A DNA stretch of 64,000 nt, from contig NZ_CP033078.1 in assembly GCF_003716875.1 (NCBI RefSeq), positions 744,001 to 808,000 of the forward strand, read 5' to 3'. The DNA comes from Vibrio zhugei. Its GTDB lineage: Bacteria > Pseudomonadota > Gammaproteobacteria > Enterobacterales > Vibrionaceae. The notes below the pieces were generated by a model. That model saw nothing but the letters and a program-made list of their open reading frames with translations, did not search any database and was not told where the DNA came from. A program made the position numbers and the translations under genes. The first letter of the stretch is position 1. Each line of letters starts with the position of its first letter. Shown here piece after piece: positions 38,438 to 49,200 of this stretch.

Positions 38438-39865
38438 TAATGCTTGTAAGTTAAGAGGCATTTAACATCTTTTAGAAGGCCTGGTCGCATAGCGACTGGG
38501 CCTTCTTTTTACTGCTCTTGGATAGCTTCGTTCTCTCCTTTCTGGCAGCGTAAAACTCTCAGCCATATCTAAGATGTAATTCATCACCTCCGGGACCCTT
38601 CCCGGTGCCACTGACGGCAGTTGCTGTAATTGCCCTATTAAGAACAACGAAGCTTGTTTGAACCCTATCTGGTAAGGCATGACCTTGTTTTGATCGTAAG
38701 CCATTTGGCACATCAAGAACCTAAGTAAGTTGTAAGCCAGCAGCATGCCCCATAATTCTTGTTCTACTAGCTCAGGCTTTTTACTTCTTAGGGTTAGGGT
38801 GTTTTGCAGCATATATTGCTTCATTTCTCGATAACCAAGTTCGATTTCCCACCGATGGCTATATAGCTCGGCTATGTCTTGCCCTGGGTAACGCAAGGGA
38901 TCTGTCATTGAGGTTAATAACCGAACTTCCTTCCCCTTTATCGTCTTGGTGATTAATCGAGCCTCGAGTGTTTCTGGTGCATCGTGCCACTTCTTCTTCG
39001 CTTGTGGGGATAGCGTTAACTCAACCAGCTCTTGACCACGTCCTAATTGGCGAAGTGTCGTGTATTGCGCCCCTTTACGCATGGGAATTAGCCAATGTCT
39101 TTCTGTCCCTGTTGTCTGCCAACGGTGTAAAAGCCCTAGCGCATAAAAACCTCTATCGAAGATAGTCAGGCTATTATCTGGTGATTGCTCTATGAGCTCC
39201 GTTGTTAGGTCCACTTCACTTGTTGATGTGGAATCGAACGAAGCGCTATTTAGAAGATGACTAGTCAGTTCCATGTGGCAGACCATGCGCACTTGAGGAT
39301 ATTCGGACGAGCACTTTTGATTCCGAGTCCGACTGAATGTCTCACCGTTTTCTTTCGTATCTGGCGTTCGCCAGACGACGCCGTCGACAGCATGAAGCGT
39401 GAGTCCATGCCAGTCTGGATGAGGCGTTTTATCATGCCAAATCTTCTGTGTTTGAGTAAAAACGGATTTCATGACATCGGAGCCCAACCGTTGTCTGGCT
39501 TGGATGACGGCACTTGGAGCAACAAATGGCTTCTTACCTGGAAGGAGGATATCCAGTTTCGACACAACTTTCTCCATAGACAAGTGACGATATAAAGACA
39601 TCCCAACGACACTCCATACCATCATCTCCATAGGCAATCTTCGTCTACGAACTGTGGTAATTCCGGTATCTTCTAAACATTGCGAAATGAGTTCAGGGGA
39701 AAGTAGGTCAGATAACCCCGAAAGTTGTTCAGCAGAAAATTTGTGTACTTGGTTAAGTGCTTGTCTTAAAAACATAAAAAAATCCGAGTGCATGAATACA
39801 CTCGGATTTTGACACGTTAGATGGATCCTTCAACCGATCATTTTAGTCTTAACTGATCGGCATTA
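38438..39865 (-). mobile_element. IS4 element, complete
   Basis: 1428 bp with imperfect 19-bp terminal inverted repeats (TAATGCTTGTAAGTTAAGA and TAATGCCGATCAGTTAAGA, 15 matches). Flanked by a 12-bp target duplication CCTGATGATAGG (38426-38437 and 39866-39877). Length, ends and transposase correspond to IS4 of enterobacteria (about 1426 bp). Confidence 0.95.
38462..39793 (-). CDS. IS4 family transposase
   Basis: 443 residues, intact. DDE transposase of the IS4 family: first Asp in LHAVDGVVWRTPDT, second in SLTIFDRGFYALG, and the YREK-type motif with the catalytic Glu region in HRWEIELGYREMKQ. It cuts and joins the IS ends. Frame is complete from start to stop, so the element may be active. 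Confidence 0.95.
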   Translation of the reverse strand: MHSDFFMFLRQALNQVHKFSAEQLSGLSDLLSPELISQCLEDTGITTVRRRRLPMEMMVWSVVGMSLYRHLSMEKVVSKLDILLPGKKPFVAPSAVIQARQRLGSDVMKSVFTQTQKIWHDKTPHPDWHGLTLHAVDGVVWRTPDTKENGETFSRTRNQKCSSEYPQVRMVCHMELTSHLLNSASFDSTSTSEVDLTTELIEQSPDNSLTIFDRGFYALGLLHRWQTTGTERHWLIPMRKGAQYTTLRQLGRGQELVELTLSPQAKKKWHDAPETLEARLITKTIKGKEVRLLTSMTDPLRYPGQDIAELYSHRWEIELGYREMKQYMLQNTLTLRSKKPELVEQELWGMLLAYNLLRFLMCQMAYDQNKVMPYQIGFKQASLFLIGQLQQLPSVAPGRVPEVMNYILDMAESFTLPERRERSYPRAVKRRPSRYATRPSKRC

Positions 39866-39939
39866 CCTGATGATAGGCGCTTTTTTAATGGTTCAGGGCG
39901 TGTCTGTTGCCTTATGCCTTACTGAGGAAGGGATAGGAC

Positions 39940-40080
39940 TTACGCGTTTTCGTTCAAATAATTTAACACGACGTCGTGATGGTCTTTGGTCTTGAATTTA
40001 TTAAACACATGTTCAATATTGCGATGTTCATCAATAAGAAAACTGGTTCTCACGATGCCCATATTTTCTCTACCCATGTT
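39940..40080 (-). pseudogene. bcp: bcp (thiol peroxidase), C-terminal remnant
   Basis: Only the last 45 codons remain (MGRENMGIVRTSFLIDEHRN, then IEHVFNKFKTKDHHDVVL), which match the C-terminus of the bacterioferritin comigratory protein family. The catalytic N-terminal half, including the peroxidatic Cys, is absent; homology stops near 40080. The stop codon and the shared terminator with perM are kept. The position next to perM agrees with the core gene order, so this is likely the edge where the accessory island replaced the chromosome. Confidence 0.85.
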
Positions 40081-40499
40081 AGTACACCCTTGGAAATATG
40101 CTAAGACATAAATTTTGACGATTCTTAATAAAGTCTATCTTTAACAATGAGTTAAGTTAATAAATTTCTTGTTTAAACCCTAATTATAGCAGTTGTCATA
40201 TTTTTTTGTAAATTGGGCTATTTTTGACGCTTTTCCAAGCGAAAACTTGTCATAAAAAGTTTAGGTGAAGTTATAAAATGGGGCTTATTGTCATTGCGAC
40301 AAAGTCGCTCGGTGATCACACACACGGATTTAGCTTTGTAAATCATTTTTGGACAAAAGTTACTTAGAGTAATCACTTAAATTAGGAAAATGCGGATAAC
40401 TTTAGATATGGAAAAGTCGCTTAGTGAAGTGTCTAGTTTCGCTGGTGCAGATCACTATACTGAAGCACAGCAGGTGTTCGAGCATAAACTCGTAGCAAT
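40081..40499. other. Unassigned AT-rich stretch at island edge
   Basis: About 420 bp with no gene I can recognise. It contains small hairpins (GCGAC/GTCGC near 40300) and, at 40457-40470, a sequence like an IS3-type end (TGATCTGCACCAGC on the minus strand) that is also met at the outer end of the neighbouring IS3 remnant. Confidence 0.4.
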
Positions 40500-40784
40500 C
40501 TACTTTAGATTCTTCGCGAAGTAGGTGGCGGCCTTTTTTACAATTTCTAGCTCTTCTGCTTGCTCAGCCAACTGCCTTTTGAGCTTGGCAACCTCTGCGG
40601 CTAGCTCTTGCTCTCGCTGACTAGTACTGGTGTCTTTCTTCGAGTTCTTCCGCCACCCGTAGATTTGAGATTCATGTAAAGAAAGCTATCTTGCTGTCGC
40701 AGCTACTCCCACTTTATCTGCTAACTTCAAGGCTTCTGCTTTAAATTCAGGGGAATGTTTAATTCTAGTTTTCTTAGTTGTCAT
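40500..40784 (-). pseudogene. IS3 family orfA remnant with nonsense codon
   Basis: Translation from 40784 gives a 94-residue IS3-type OrfA (HSPEFKAEALKLADKVG; QIYGWRKNSKKDTST; coiled-coil leucine zipper; end EELEIVKKAATYFAKNLK) but codon 33 is TAG (40686-40688). A slippery A6G precedes the end, as needed for OrfAB frameshifting. In the -1 frame only the first few residues of OrfB (YEFMLEHLLCFSI) remain before another IS-like end. Upstream lies an IS3-like terminus (TGATCCGCCCCAGC on the minus strand, near 40846). Confidence 0.85.
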
Positions 40785-40944
40785 TGTTCACCTCGTTAGT
40801 GATTGTACTCACTTAACTCAGTGTCCAAAACTGCTGGGGCGGATCAGAATGATGGGGGCTCGTTTCAGTTAGTGTAAGTGCTGCTTTTAATTAAATAAAA
40901 GAGCTCCTCTCTTACCTCAAGAGCCCAAAATGCTTAATCGACTT

Positions 40945-41385
40945 TTAGTACTTATTGTACAGCTTCATGTGACCTGTCTTGTCAAAAGACACCACATTAA
41001 AGCCTTTGTACTCTTGCCCTGGTCGTGCCATTCCCGGCGAATGCTGCGGCATACTAGGAGCCGCAATTCCTGAAATATTTTCAAGTCTCTCCTCAAGCAA
41101 ACGTTTGATATCAGACTCAGGAACATGCCCTTCAATCATATAGCCACCAATGACAGCTGTATGGCAGGACATCAGTTGATTAGGCATACCAAACTCTTGT
41201 TTGACATCACTCCAATCACGAGCATGGTTAACATTCACTTCATAGCCTTTCTTCTCCATAATTGCAGCCCATTCCTTGCAGCAACCACAAGTAGGCGATT
41301 TATAAAGCTCAATAACAGGCTTAGCAAAGACGTTAAAACTCAAAATCAAAGATGAAAGTGCAATAAGTCTCAAATTTTTACTCAT
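40945..41385 (-). CDS. copG: CopG-like DUF411 periplasmic copper protein
   Basis: 146 residues with a signal peptide (cut near FA-KP, 20-23). The DUF411 core has the thioredoxin-like CGCC cluster (Cys33, Cys35, Cys36) and a fourth Cys74 in LMSCHTAVI, which together are the likely copper-binding set. Met-rich tail (PSMPQHSPGMA). DUF411 proteins of this kind (CopG) are linked to copper resistance. Last gene of the copper block; upstream neighbour is the broken cytochrome-like gene. Confidence 0.85.
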   Translation of the reverse strand: MSKNLRLIALSSLILSFNVFAKPVIELYKSPTCGCCKEWAAIMEKKGYEVNVNHARDWSDVKQEFGMPNQLMSCHTAVIGGYMIEGHVPESDIKRLLEERLENISGIAAPSMPQHSPGMARPGQEYKGFNVVSFDKTGHMKLYNKY

Positions 41386-41404
41386 AAAGTTACCTAACCA
41401 AAAT

Positions 41405-41642
41405 CTATTTTACGTTAATACTGACGGCTTCATCGCCATAACTCAGCTCATATACTCCCTTTTCAGGAAGCCACTCAAAGTACTGAGTTTCATACGGCTC
41501 TACACGCAGTGTTAAATGTTTACCAGCCAAAGGGGAGAGATCAATTGACATCGACTCAAACATTTTATTTAGTACCACCAACTGACTCTTCTTGCCGCTA
41601 TCTATAGAAACTGAGAGTAGCGCCCCCTTGGTACCTTCATAC
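41405..41642 (-). pseudogene. 3' part of split cytochrome c-like gene
   Basis: 77 codons plus stop (from YEGTKGALLSVSIDSG to GDEAVSINVK) with no start of their own. When joined to the piece at 45302-45627 across the IS3 element, keeping a single copy of the TAC duplication, the frame is continuous through QLVDWMY-EGTKGA. The C-terminal domain is beta-rich in appearance and I do not recognise it. Confidence 0.88.
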
Positions 41643-41650
41643 TGTAGTGG

Positions 41651-42463
<813 letters not shown>

Positions 42464-42514
42464 TCAGGCTTTGCCCACTCTATGATCACATCTCCAATCC
42501 AAAGGAGATGTGAC

Positions 42515-42835
42515 ATGAATAAACGACGCACCGATCAAGAATGGCTTTCTCTGATTGAGCAATGCCAAGCCAGTTCGCTTACACAACAAGATTTTTGCCA
42601 AAAACACGACATTAGCGTATCGACGTTTTACGCTAAGCGGCAGCAGTTGAGTGTTAACCCATCTCCAACTCAGAGCGGCTTCGTTAAGGCCGAAATTATT
42701 GAAAAAACCACCTGTCGCAAGGTGACCCAGACGTCGGTAGCCAACATGACTTTGATAGTAAATAACATCGAATTGAGTATTCCTCAAGGCACGCCACCAC
42801 ACTATCTTGCTGAGTTGATTGGAGCCTTGTCATGA
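42515..42835 (+). CDS. tnpA: IS66 TnpA
   Basis: 106 residues from the ATG preceded by GGAGATGTGAC; an in-frame ATG at 42482 is less likely. Small helix-turn-helix protein of IS66 elements (MNKRRTDQEWLSLIEQCQAS, DFCQKHDISVSTFYAKRQQL). Function in transposition is accessory. Overlaps tnpB by ATGA. Confidence 0.9.
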   Translation: MNKRRTDQEWLSLIEQCQASSLTQQDFCQKHDISVSTFYAKRQQLSVNPSPTQSGFVKAEIIEKTTCRKVTQTSVANMTLIVNNIELSIPQGTPPHYLAELIGALS

Positions 42836-43185
42836 AGCGCATGATGACCGCGCCAGTGGTGTATTTATACCGCGAGTTTGTCGATTTCAGAAAATCTATC
42901 AATGGTCTGGCGCTGTTGATTGAATCCGACACCGACCTTGAGCTAGGCTCAGGGGCATTGTTCCTCTTCACCAATAAACAACGCGATAAAATAAAAGTGT
43001 TGTATTGGGACCAAACGGGTTATGCGCTCTGGTATAAACGCCTCGAAAAAGCCAAGTTTAAGTGGCCCACGCAAGAGAAAAATACGGTGTTGACCTTAAC
43101 GCAATTTGACCTCGACAGACTGCTTTCTGGCTTCACAATAATCGGCCATAAATCGGTAAAAATCGACAGTTTTACAATGGGTTAA
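42832..43185 (+). CDS. tnpB: IS66 TnpB (Orf2)
   Basis: 117 residues with the IS66 Orf2 pattern (YLYREFVDFRKSINGLALLI; DKIKVLYWDQTGYALWYKRL). Required with TnpA and TnpC for transposition of this family. Four-base overlap with tnpA; 50 bp before tnpC. Confidence 0.93.
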   Translation: MKRMMTAPVVYLYREFVDFRKSINGLALLIESDTDLELGSGALFLFTNKQRDKIKVLYWDQTGYALWYKRLEKAKFKWPTQEKNTVLTLTQFDLDRLLSGFTIIGHKSVKIDSFTMG

Positions 43186-43235
43186 TGGCAATAAAAGTCA
43201 GATAAACCAAGCCTTTTTTATCGGTATTCAGTACA

Positions 43236-44798
43236 ATGAATACCATGAAAAAGACGACCCCCGACATCAATCCAGACAGCCAAAACATCGCGGAACTTCA
43301 AGCGATGGTGAAGGCGTTGATGTCTGAGCAAGAAGCTTGGCAGCAAAAAGAATCACAATGGCAACAAGAACGCCAATCCTTGATTGAGCAGTTCAAACTG
43401 GCACTTGACCGTCAGTTCGCCAAGCGCTCTGAAGCGTTAAAACCGTATAACGAAGCTCAGGGCGACTTCTTTAATGAAGTGGAATGCGAAGCGGAGAACG
43501 TCGACGAAGACGTGGTGACCACGACGACCACAACAAAGCGCCGTGGTAAACGCAAGCCATTACCGAAAGACTTACCTCGCGAAACCGTGGTTCTTGACCT
43601 GGACGAGCACGATAAACAGTGTCCTTGCTGCCAACATTCTCTGCATCAAATCGGGGAAGACCGTAGCGAGAAACTGGAGTTCACGCCTGCGATACTCAAC
43701 GTTATCGACTACGTTCGTCCTAAATACGCGTGCCGTCATTGTGAGCAACACAGTGAGACTAACCCAGTTCACCAACAGCCAGTACCCGAAAGCATCATCC
43801 CCAAAAGCTTCGCCACAGAAAGCTTGCTGGCCCATATCATCTTAGGTAAATACCAGTACGCCTTGCCGCTGTATCGACAAGAAACCTTGTTCACGCAATC
43901 GGGCATCGACTTATCAAGAACCACTATGGCTCGCTGGGTTATCCAAGTGAGCGAGAAGTTCCAACCCTTGTACCAAGCCTTAAAAACGCACTTACTTGAG
44001 CAAGTGGTGGTGCATGCTGATGAAACCCCATTGAATGTGCTGCAAGAAGAGAAGCGCAGTTACATGTGGCTTTACTGCTCAGGAGCTGACTCTCCGCAAG
44101 CTTGTTTACCGGAGATGAAAAACATCGTCTTGTACGACTATCAAAACAGTCGCGCGAGAGCGTGCCCAATGGACTTCTTGGGCGATTACTCGGGTTACCT
44201 GCAAACCGATGGTTATGTGGCGTACGATGGTCTCACTCAAGTGACAAACGTCGGTTGCTTCGCTCATGCTCGCCGTAAGTTCATGGAGGCAAAAAAGCTC
44301 CAGGGAAAAGGCAAGACTGGAAAAGTGGATATCGCGCTGGCGAAAATCCAAAAACTTTATGCGCTTGAAGCTCACTTAAAACCGTCGTCAGCCGAAGAGC
44401 GTTGGTCAGAGAGACAATCACACGCCAAACCGATATTGGACGACCTGTATCAATGGCTCACGACACAGAAAGTGTTCGAATCCAGCCCACTGGGTAAAGC
44501 GATTAAATACACCTTGGGTCAATGGCCAAAGTTGGTGCGTTATGTGGATGATGGGCACGTATCCATCGACAACAATCGAGCAGAGCGTGCGATAAAATCG
44601 ATGGTCATTGGCCGAAAAAATTGGCTCTTCGCCAACACATCAAGAGGCGCCGATGCTAGCGCATTACTCTATAGCATCATCGAGACGGCTAAAGCCAATG
44701 GACTCATTCTCTACGATTACATGGTCAAGTGCATGAAAGAGCTGGCGAAAGCAGAGCCCGACATTGACTCACTTCTTCCGTGGAACTTCTCACACTAA
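43236..44798 (+). CDS. tnpC: IS66 TnpC transposase
   Basis: 520 residues, intact; a second in-frame ATG follows 9 bp downstream. N-terminal coiled coil and zinc-finger-like segment (CPCCQHSLHQIGEDR; ACRHCEQH), then the DDE catalytic part: HADETPLNVLQ, LQTDGYVAYDG, and DNNRAERAIKSMVIGRKNWL. C-terminal IS66 tail present. The intact frame suggests a recent arrival. Confidence 0.95.
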   Translation: MNTMKKTTPDINPDSQNIAELQAMVKALMSEQEAWQQKESQWQQERQSLIEQFKLALDRQFAKRSEALKPYNEAQGDFFNEVECEAENVDEDVVTTTTTTKRRGKRKPLPKDLPRETVVLDLDEHDKQCPCCQHSLHQIGEDRSEKLEFTPAILNVIDYVRPKYACRHCEQHSETNPVHQQPVPESIIPKSFATESLLAHIILGKYQYALPLYRQETLFTQSGIDLSRTTMARWVIQVSEKFQPLYQALKTHLLEQVVVHADETPLNVLQEEKRSYMWLYCSGADSPQACLPEMKNIVLYDYQNSRARACPMDFLGDYSGYLQTDGYVAYDGLTQVTNVGCFAHARRKFMEAKKLQGKGKTGKVDIALAKIQKLYALEAHLKPSSAEERWSERQSHAKPILDDLYQWLTTQKVFESSPLGKAIKYTLGQWPKLVRYVDDGHVSIDNNRAERAIKSMVIGRKNWLFANTSRGADASALLYSIIETAKANGLILYDYMVKCMKELAKAEPDIDSLLPWNFSH

Positions 44799-44882
44799 AA
44801 CGCCCCGTGTGTTCATGGGGCGCTTACGGCGTTTAAGCCAATAGTTATAACTGCTTCGATGAACATTGAAGACTTCGCATAA

Positions 44883-45271
<389 letters not shown>

Positions 45272-45301
45272 CTAAGTGACCAAATTCACTATGCCACTAC
45301 A

Positions 45302-45627
45302 TACATCCAATCCACTAATTGAAACGTTCCAAGATACTCCATGTATTCTGCTAGATTTATCTTATCTTGTTCACTTAGTGCGTCGCCTAAAAGCTTCATT
45401 GTTTGTTCATGCTCTAGGCTGTATTTCAGGTCATTTAAGGAGTTACCTCTGATATTCCCACCAACGTTACCTCCCCCTTGACCATAAAGCCCATGACACG
45501 CAATACATCCATATCCCCCTACAGTACGAAAAGTCGACTCACCGGCTGAAATTGAGCCTTCCGACGCATAGGAGAATAAGCTCACACTAAACATCCCCAC
45601 TAGCATGAATGAACGCTTTAACATCAT
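45302..45627 (-). pseudogene. 5' part of split cytochrome c-like gene
   Basis: 109 codons: signal peptide (about 1-21), then a c-type haem site CIACH at 41-45 with GLYGQGGGNVGG after it, and a helix LAEYMEYLGTFQLVDWMY at which the IS3 element enters (the present frame adds VVA and stops inside the IS). Together with 41405-41642 the intact product would be 186 residues, a small periplasmic monohaem cytochrome with a C-terminal beta domain. It lies between copI and copG, so it was probably part of the copper operon. Confidence 0.88.
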
Positions 45628-45645
45628 CAGATTCCTTTATAGCGC

Positions 45646-46200
45646 CTATAAACTCACTTTTTTAATCATGCCTGCTTCTGCATGCCCTGGAATATTGCAT
45701 GCAAATTCAACCTTGCTATCCCCGTGGAAGTGCCAAAACAACTGCTTAGCTTTACCCGGTTTTACTGTAACTGCATTCCCAGAATCATGCATATGATGAG
45801 GCATTTTCTTCATCATTTCTCGATGTTCAAGTTGCTCTTTCGCTGAACCAATAGTGAACTCGTGATCAATCTTGCCAGCATTCATAACCACAAATTGAAC
45901 TACATCATTCGGTTCAATTTGTACTTCTTTTTTGAACTTGATTGTCATGTCATCTGCCAACACAACATGGACCACTTTATCTGGCTTTGCACCTGTTGCT
46001 GGCATACCAACATCCAACATTCCCTCCATATTCATCATAGAGTGATCCATTTTTGAATGGTCCATATCTCCATTATTCATATTACTGTGGTCCATGCTCT
46101 CACGGTTCATAGAACCGTGGTCCATCTTTGAATGATCTATCTCTGCCATAGCTGACGCTGCTGTCATTGAAAGTAATACGGCTAGTAGTGTCTTTTTCAT
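45646..46200 (-). CDS. copI: CopI-like cupredoxin with Met/His-rich leader
   Basis: 184 residues: signal peptide (cut near AMA-EI, 17-20), then repeated MDHS/MNxxD units (about 20-60) rich in Met, His and Asp, then a cupredoxin fold (about 80-184) with His in IDHEFTI and the cluster FACNIPGHAEAGM giving Cys, His and Met ligands of a type 1 copper site. Such CopI proteins protect against copper in the periplasm. It follows cusA after a perfect hairpin. Confidence 0.88.
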   Translation of the reverse strand: MKKTLLAVLLSMTAASAMAEIDHSKMDHGSMNRESMDHSNMNNGDMDHSKMDHSMMNMEGMLDVGMPATGAKPDKVVHVVLADDMTIKFKKEVQIEPNDVVQFVVMNAGKIDHEFTIGSAKEQLEHREMMKKMPHHMHDSGNAVTVKPGKAKQLFWHFHGDSKVEFACNIPGHAEAGMIKKVSL

Positions 46201-46232
46201 GGTTATATTCCTTACTATTTCATTAATAAGTT

Positions 46233-46260
46233 TACGGGCTAAGTTCGTTCTTAGCCCGTA
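46233..46260 (-). other. Perfect hairpin between cusA and copI
   Basis: 11-bp inverted repeat TACGGGCTAAG / CTTAGCCCGTA with a 6-base loop and no T run, in the 67-bp gap between copI and cusA. Since copI is read after cusA, it may mark mRNA processing or stabilise one product. Confidence 0.6.
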
Positions 46261-46267
46261 TGTGTGT

Positions 46268-49200
46268 TTAGTGGTGTTTGAGTTCGCGTATTTTCCAAAC
46301 CTTGAAAATCGCAGGAATAACGAGAAGTGTTAGTAACAGAGCTGAGGCCATGCCACCAATCATCGGTGCTGCGATACGCTGCATTACCTCAGAGCCAGTG
46401 CCCTCACCGTACATGATTGGGATAAGACCGATGATCACCGTAAGAACCGTCATCATTACCGGACGAACACGTAATCCAGCTCCCTCTCGAATCGAGCTAC
46501 TCAAATCATCTACATTCAGTGATTTGCTCTGTTCTTGGGCATCCAGTTTGGTGTAGTGCCATGCTTGGTTGAGATACACCAACATGATGACCCCGATCTC
46601 GACGGCAACCCCAGCCAAAGCAATAAAGCCAACGCCCACCGCGATAGAGAAATTGTAGCCAAGGTAATACATCAACCACAGCCCCCCAACCATGGCTAAC
46701 GGTAGAGTTAGCATGATGATCATCACTTCACCAATACGGCGGAAACTCAAGTAAAGCAAAAGCATAATGATGGCAATCGTAATAGGCACCACGACAACTA
46801 AGCGCTCTTTCGCTCGCTCCATGTACTCATATTGGCCTGACCAAGCAAGTGAATAGCCAGCTGGCATATCAAGTTGTTTTGCAACCGCCTGCTTTGCCTC
46901 TTCAACGTAAGAGCCTAAGTCTCTGCCATCAATATCAACAAACACCCAACCATTTGGACGAGCATTCTCTGTTTTAATCATTGGTGGACCATCTTCATAG
47001 CGAATATCGGCAACATCAACTAAAGCAATTCTAGCGCCACTTGGGGTAACCAATGGTAATTGCTGTAGCTTAACGACTGAATCACGATAGCCTTGAGGGT
47101 AGCGAACATTAATTGGGTAACGCTCGAGGCCTTCAATCGTTTCACCAATGTTCATGCCACCTACTGCGGTAGAAACAACTTGTTGGATCTCCTTAATGCT
47201 AAGAGCGTAGCGAGCTGCAGCTTTGCGATTGATATCAATAGTCACATAGCGACCACCAGCAACACGCTCTGCATATACAGATGCAGTGCCTGTAATGTTG
47301 TTTAGGATAGATTCAAGTTGAGCACCTATTTTCTCAATTTCAGCTAAATCACTTCCAGCTATTTTTATTCCAATTGGAGTTTTGATACCGGTTGCCAACA
47401 TATCGATGCGCGTCTTTATAGGCATCACCCATGCGTTAGTTAAACCAGGAAATTGAATCAAGTCATCAAACTCTTTTCGTAGCGACTCAGTTGTCACGCC
47501 CTCACGCCACTGATCACGCGGTTTAAGCTGAATAACGGTTTCAATCATAGTTAAGGGAGCAGGGTCTGTCGCAGTGTCAGCACGACCGACTTTACCCCAT
47601 GTTGTCTGTACTTCGGGTACCGTCTTAATTAGCTTGTTTGTCTGCTGAAGCAACTCTCGCGCTTTACCAATAGAAATACCTGGATAGGTGGTTGGCATAT
47701 ACATCAAGTCACCCTCATCAAGAGGAGGAATGAACTCACTACCGAGCTTCATTGTTGGATAATAAGCAGACCCCATAAGAGCAATAGCCAATACAATCAT
47801 GTTTTTCGGGTGCTTGAGACTAATATTCAGTAAGGGCTTGTAAAGGGCAATTAGACCTTTATTAATAGGGTTCTTGTTCTCTGGTAATATTTTACCGCGA
47901 ACAAGATATCCCATGAGCACCGGCACTAACGTAATAGCAAGGCCGGCTGCTGCCGCCATTGCATAAGTTTTAGTAAAGGCGAGTGGCGAGAACATCTTGC
48001 CTTCTTGACCTTCCAATGCGAATACAGGAACAAAACTTAGCGTGATGATCAGTAGCGAGAAGAACAGCGGTGCACCAACCTCTTGCGCCGCATCACCAAT
48101 CACTTGCCATCGGTTTTTGTCAGTCAATGGAGTCCGTTCAATGTGCTTATGTACGTTTTCTATCATAACGATAGCACCGTCTACCATTGCACCTATCGCG
48201 ATTGCAATCCCTCCTAGCGACATGATATTGGCGTTGATACCTTGCCAATGCATGACAATAAAGGCTCCTAAAATACCGACAGGGAGACTCAATGCGATAA
48301 CGAGCGAAGACCGAATATGGAATAGGAACAACGCACATACAATAGCGACAACAATGAACTCTTCTGCAAGCTTTTTCCAAAGGTTCTCAACCGCTGCATT
48401 GATTAACGTAGAACGATCGTAAGTAGCCACTATCTCAACACCATCAGGCAAGCTACCCTGAAGCTCGTTTAGCTTATCCTTAACATTATTGATCACTTCG
48501 CTCGCGTTTTCTCCAAAACGCATGACAATTACGCCACCTACGGCTTCGCCCTCTCCATTTAATTCAGAGATTCCTCGTCTCATCTGTGGTCCGAGGTCAA
48601 TATCAGCAACGTCACCTAATAATAGGGGGGTTCCTTTTTTGCTTACCTTGAGTGGAAGCGCTTTAATGTCATCAATACTAGACAAGTAACCAGTGGTTCG
48701 AACCATGTGCTCAGCTTCTGCAACTTCTACTACGGACGCACCACTCTCTTGGTTACCATCTTGAATAGCCATATTAACTTGTTGTAACGTGAGGTCGTAT
48801 GCACGCAATTTAGCCGGATCAATTTGCACTTGATATTGTTTAACCATACCGCCAACAGTCGCAATCTCAGACACCCCATCAACTGTTTGTAACTCATATT
48901 TCAAGAACCAATCTTGTAAGCTACGCAATTCGGCTAAATCATGCTGTCCGGTTTTGTCTTGCAATACATAACTATAAATCCAGCCCACACCTGTCGCATC
49001 CGGACCAAGGGTTGGCTTAGCGCTTGGGGGAAGGTTTGGAGCTACTTGACTTAAATATTCGAGCACTCGAGAGCGAGCCCAATACATGTCAGTATCATCA
49101 TTAAAAATGATATACACGTAGGAATCACCGAAGAACGAATATCCACGAACAGTTTCTGCACCAGGAACGGCAAGCATAGCCGTTGTAAGCGGATACGTGA

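Larger units (their letters stand above)
38415..39886 (+). other. perM/bcp terminator split by IS4
   Basis: The left half AAAAAAAAGCGCC (38415-38427) and the right half GGCGCTTTTTT (39876-39886) together form an 8-base-loop bidirectional terminator between convergent perM and bcp. IS4 with its 12-bp duplication now sits in the loop, so the original hairpin is 1.4 kb apart. Confidence 0.85.

Noticed and set aside
40899..40913. AAGAG/CTCTT hairpin after copG as terminator
   Set aside because: Only five base pairs and a broken T tract; too weak to list.
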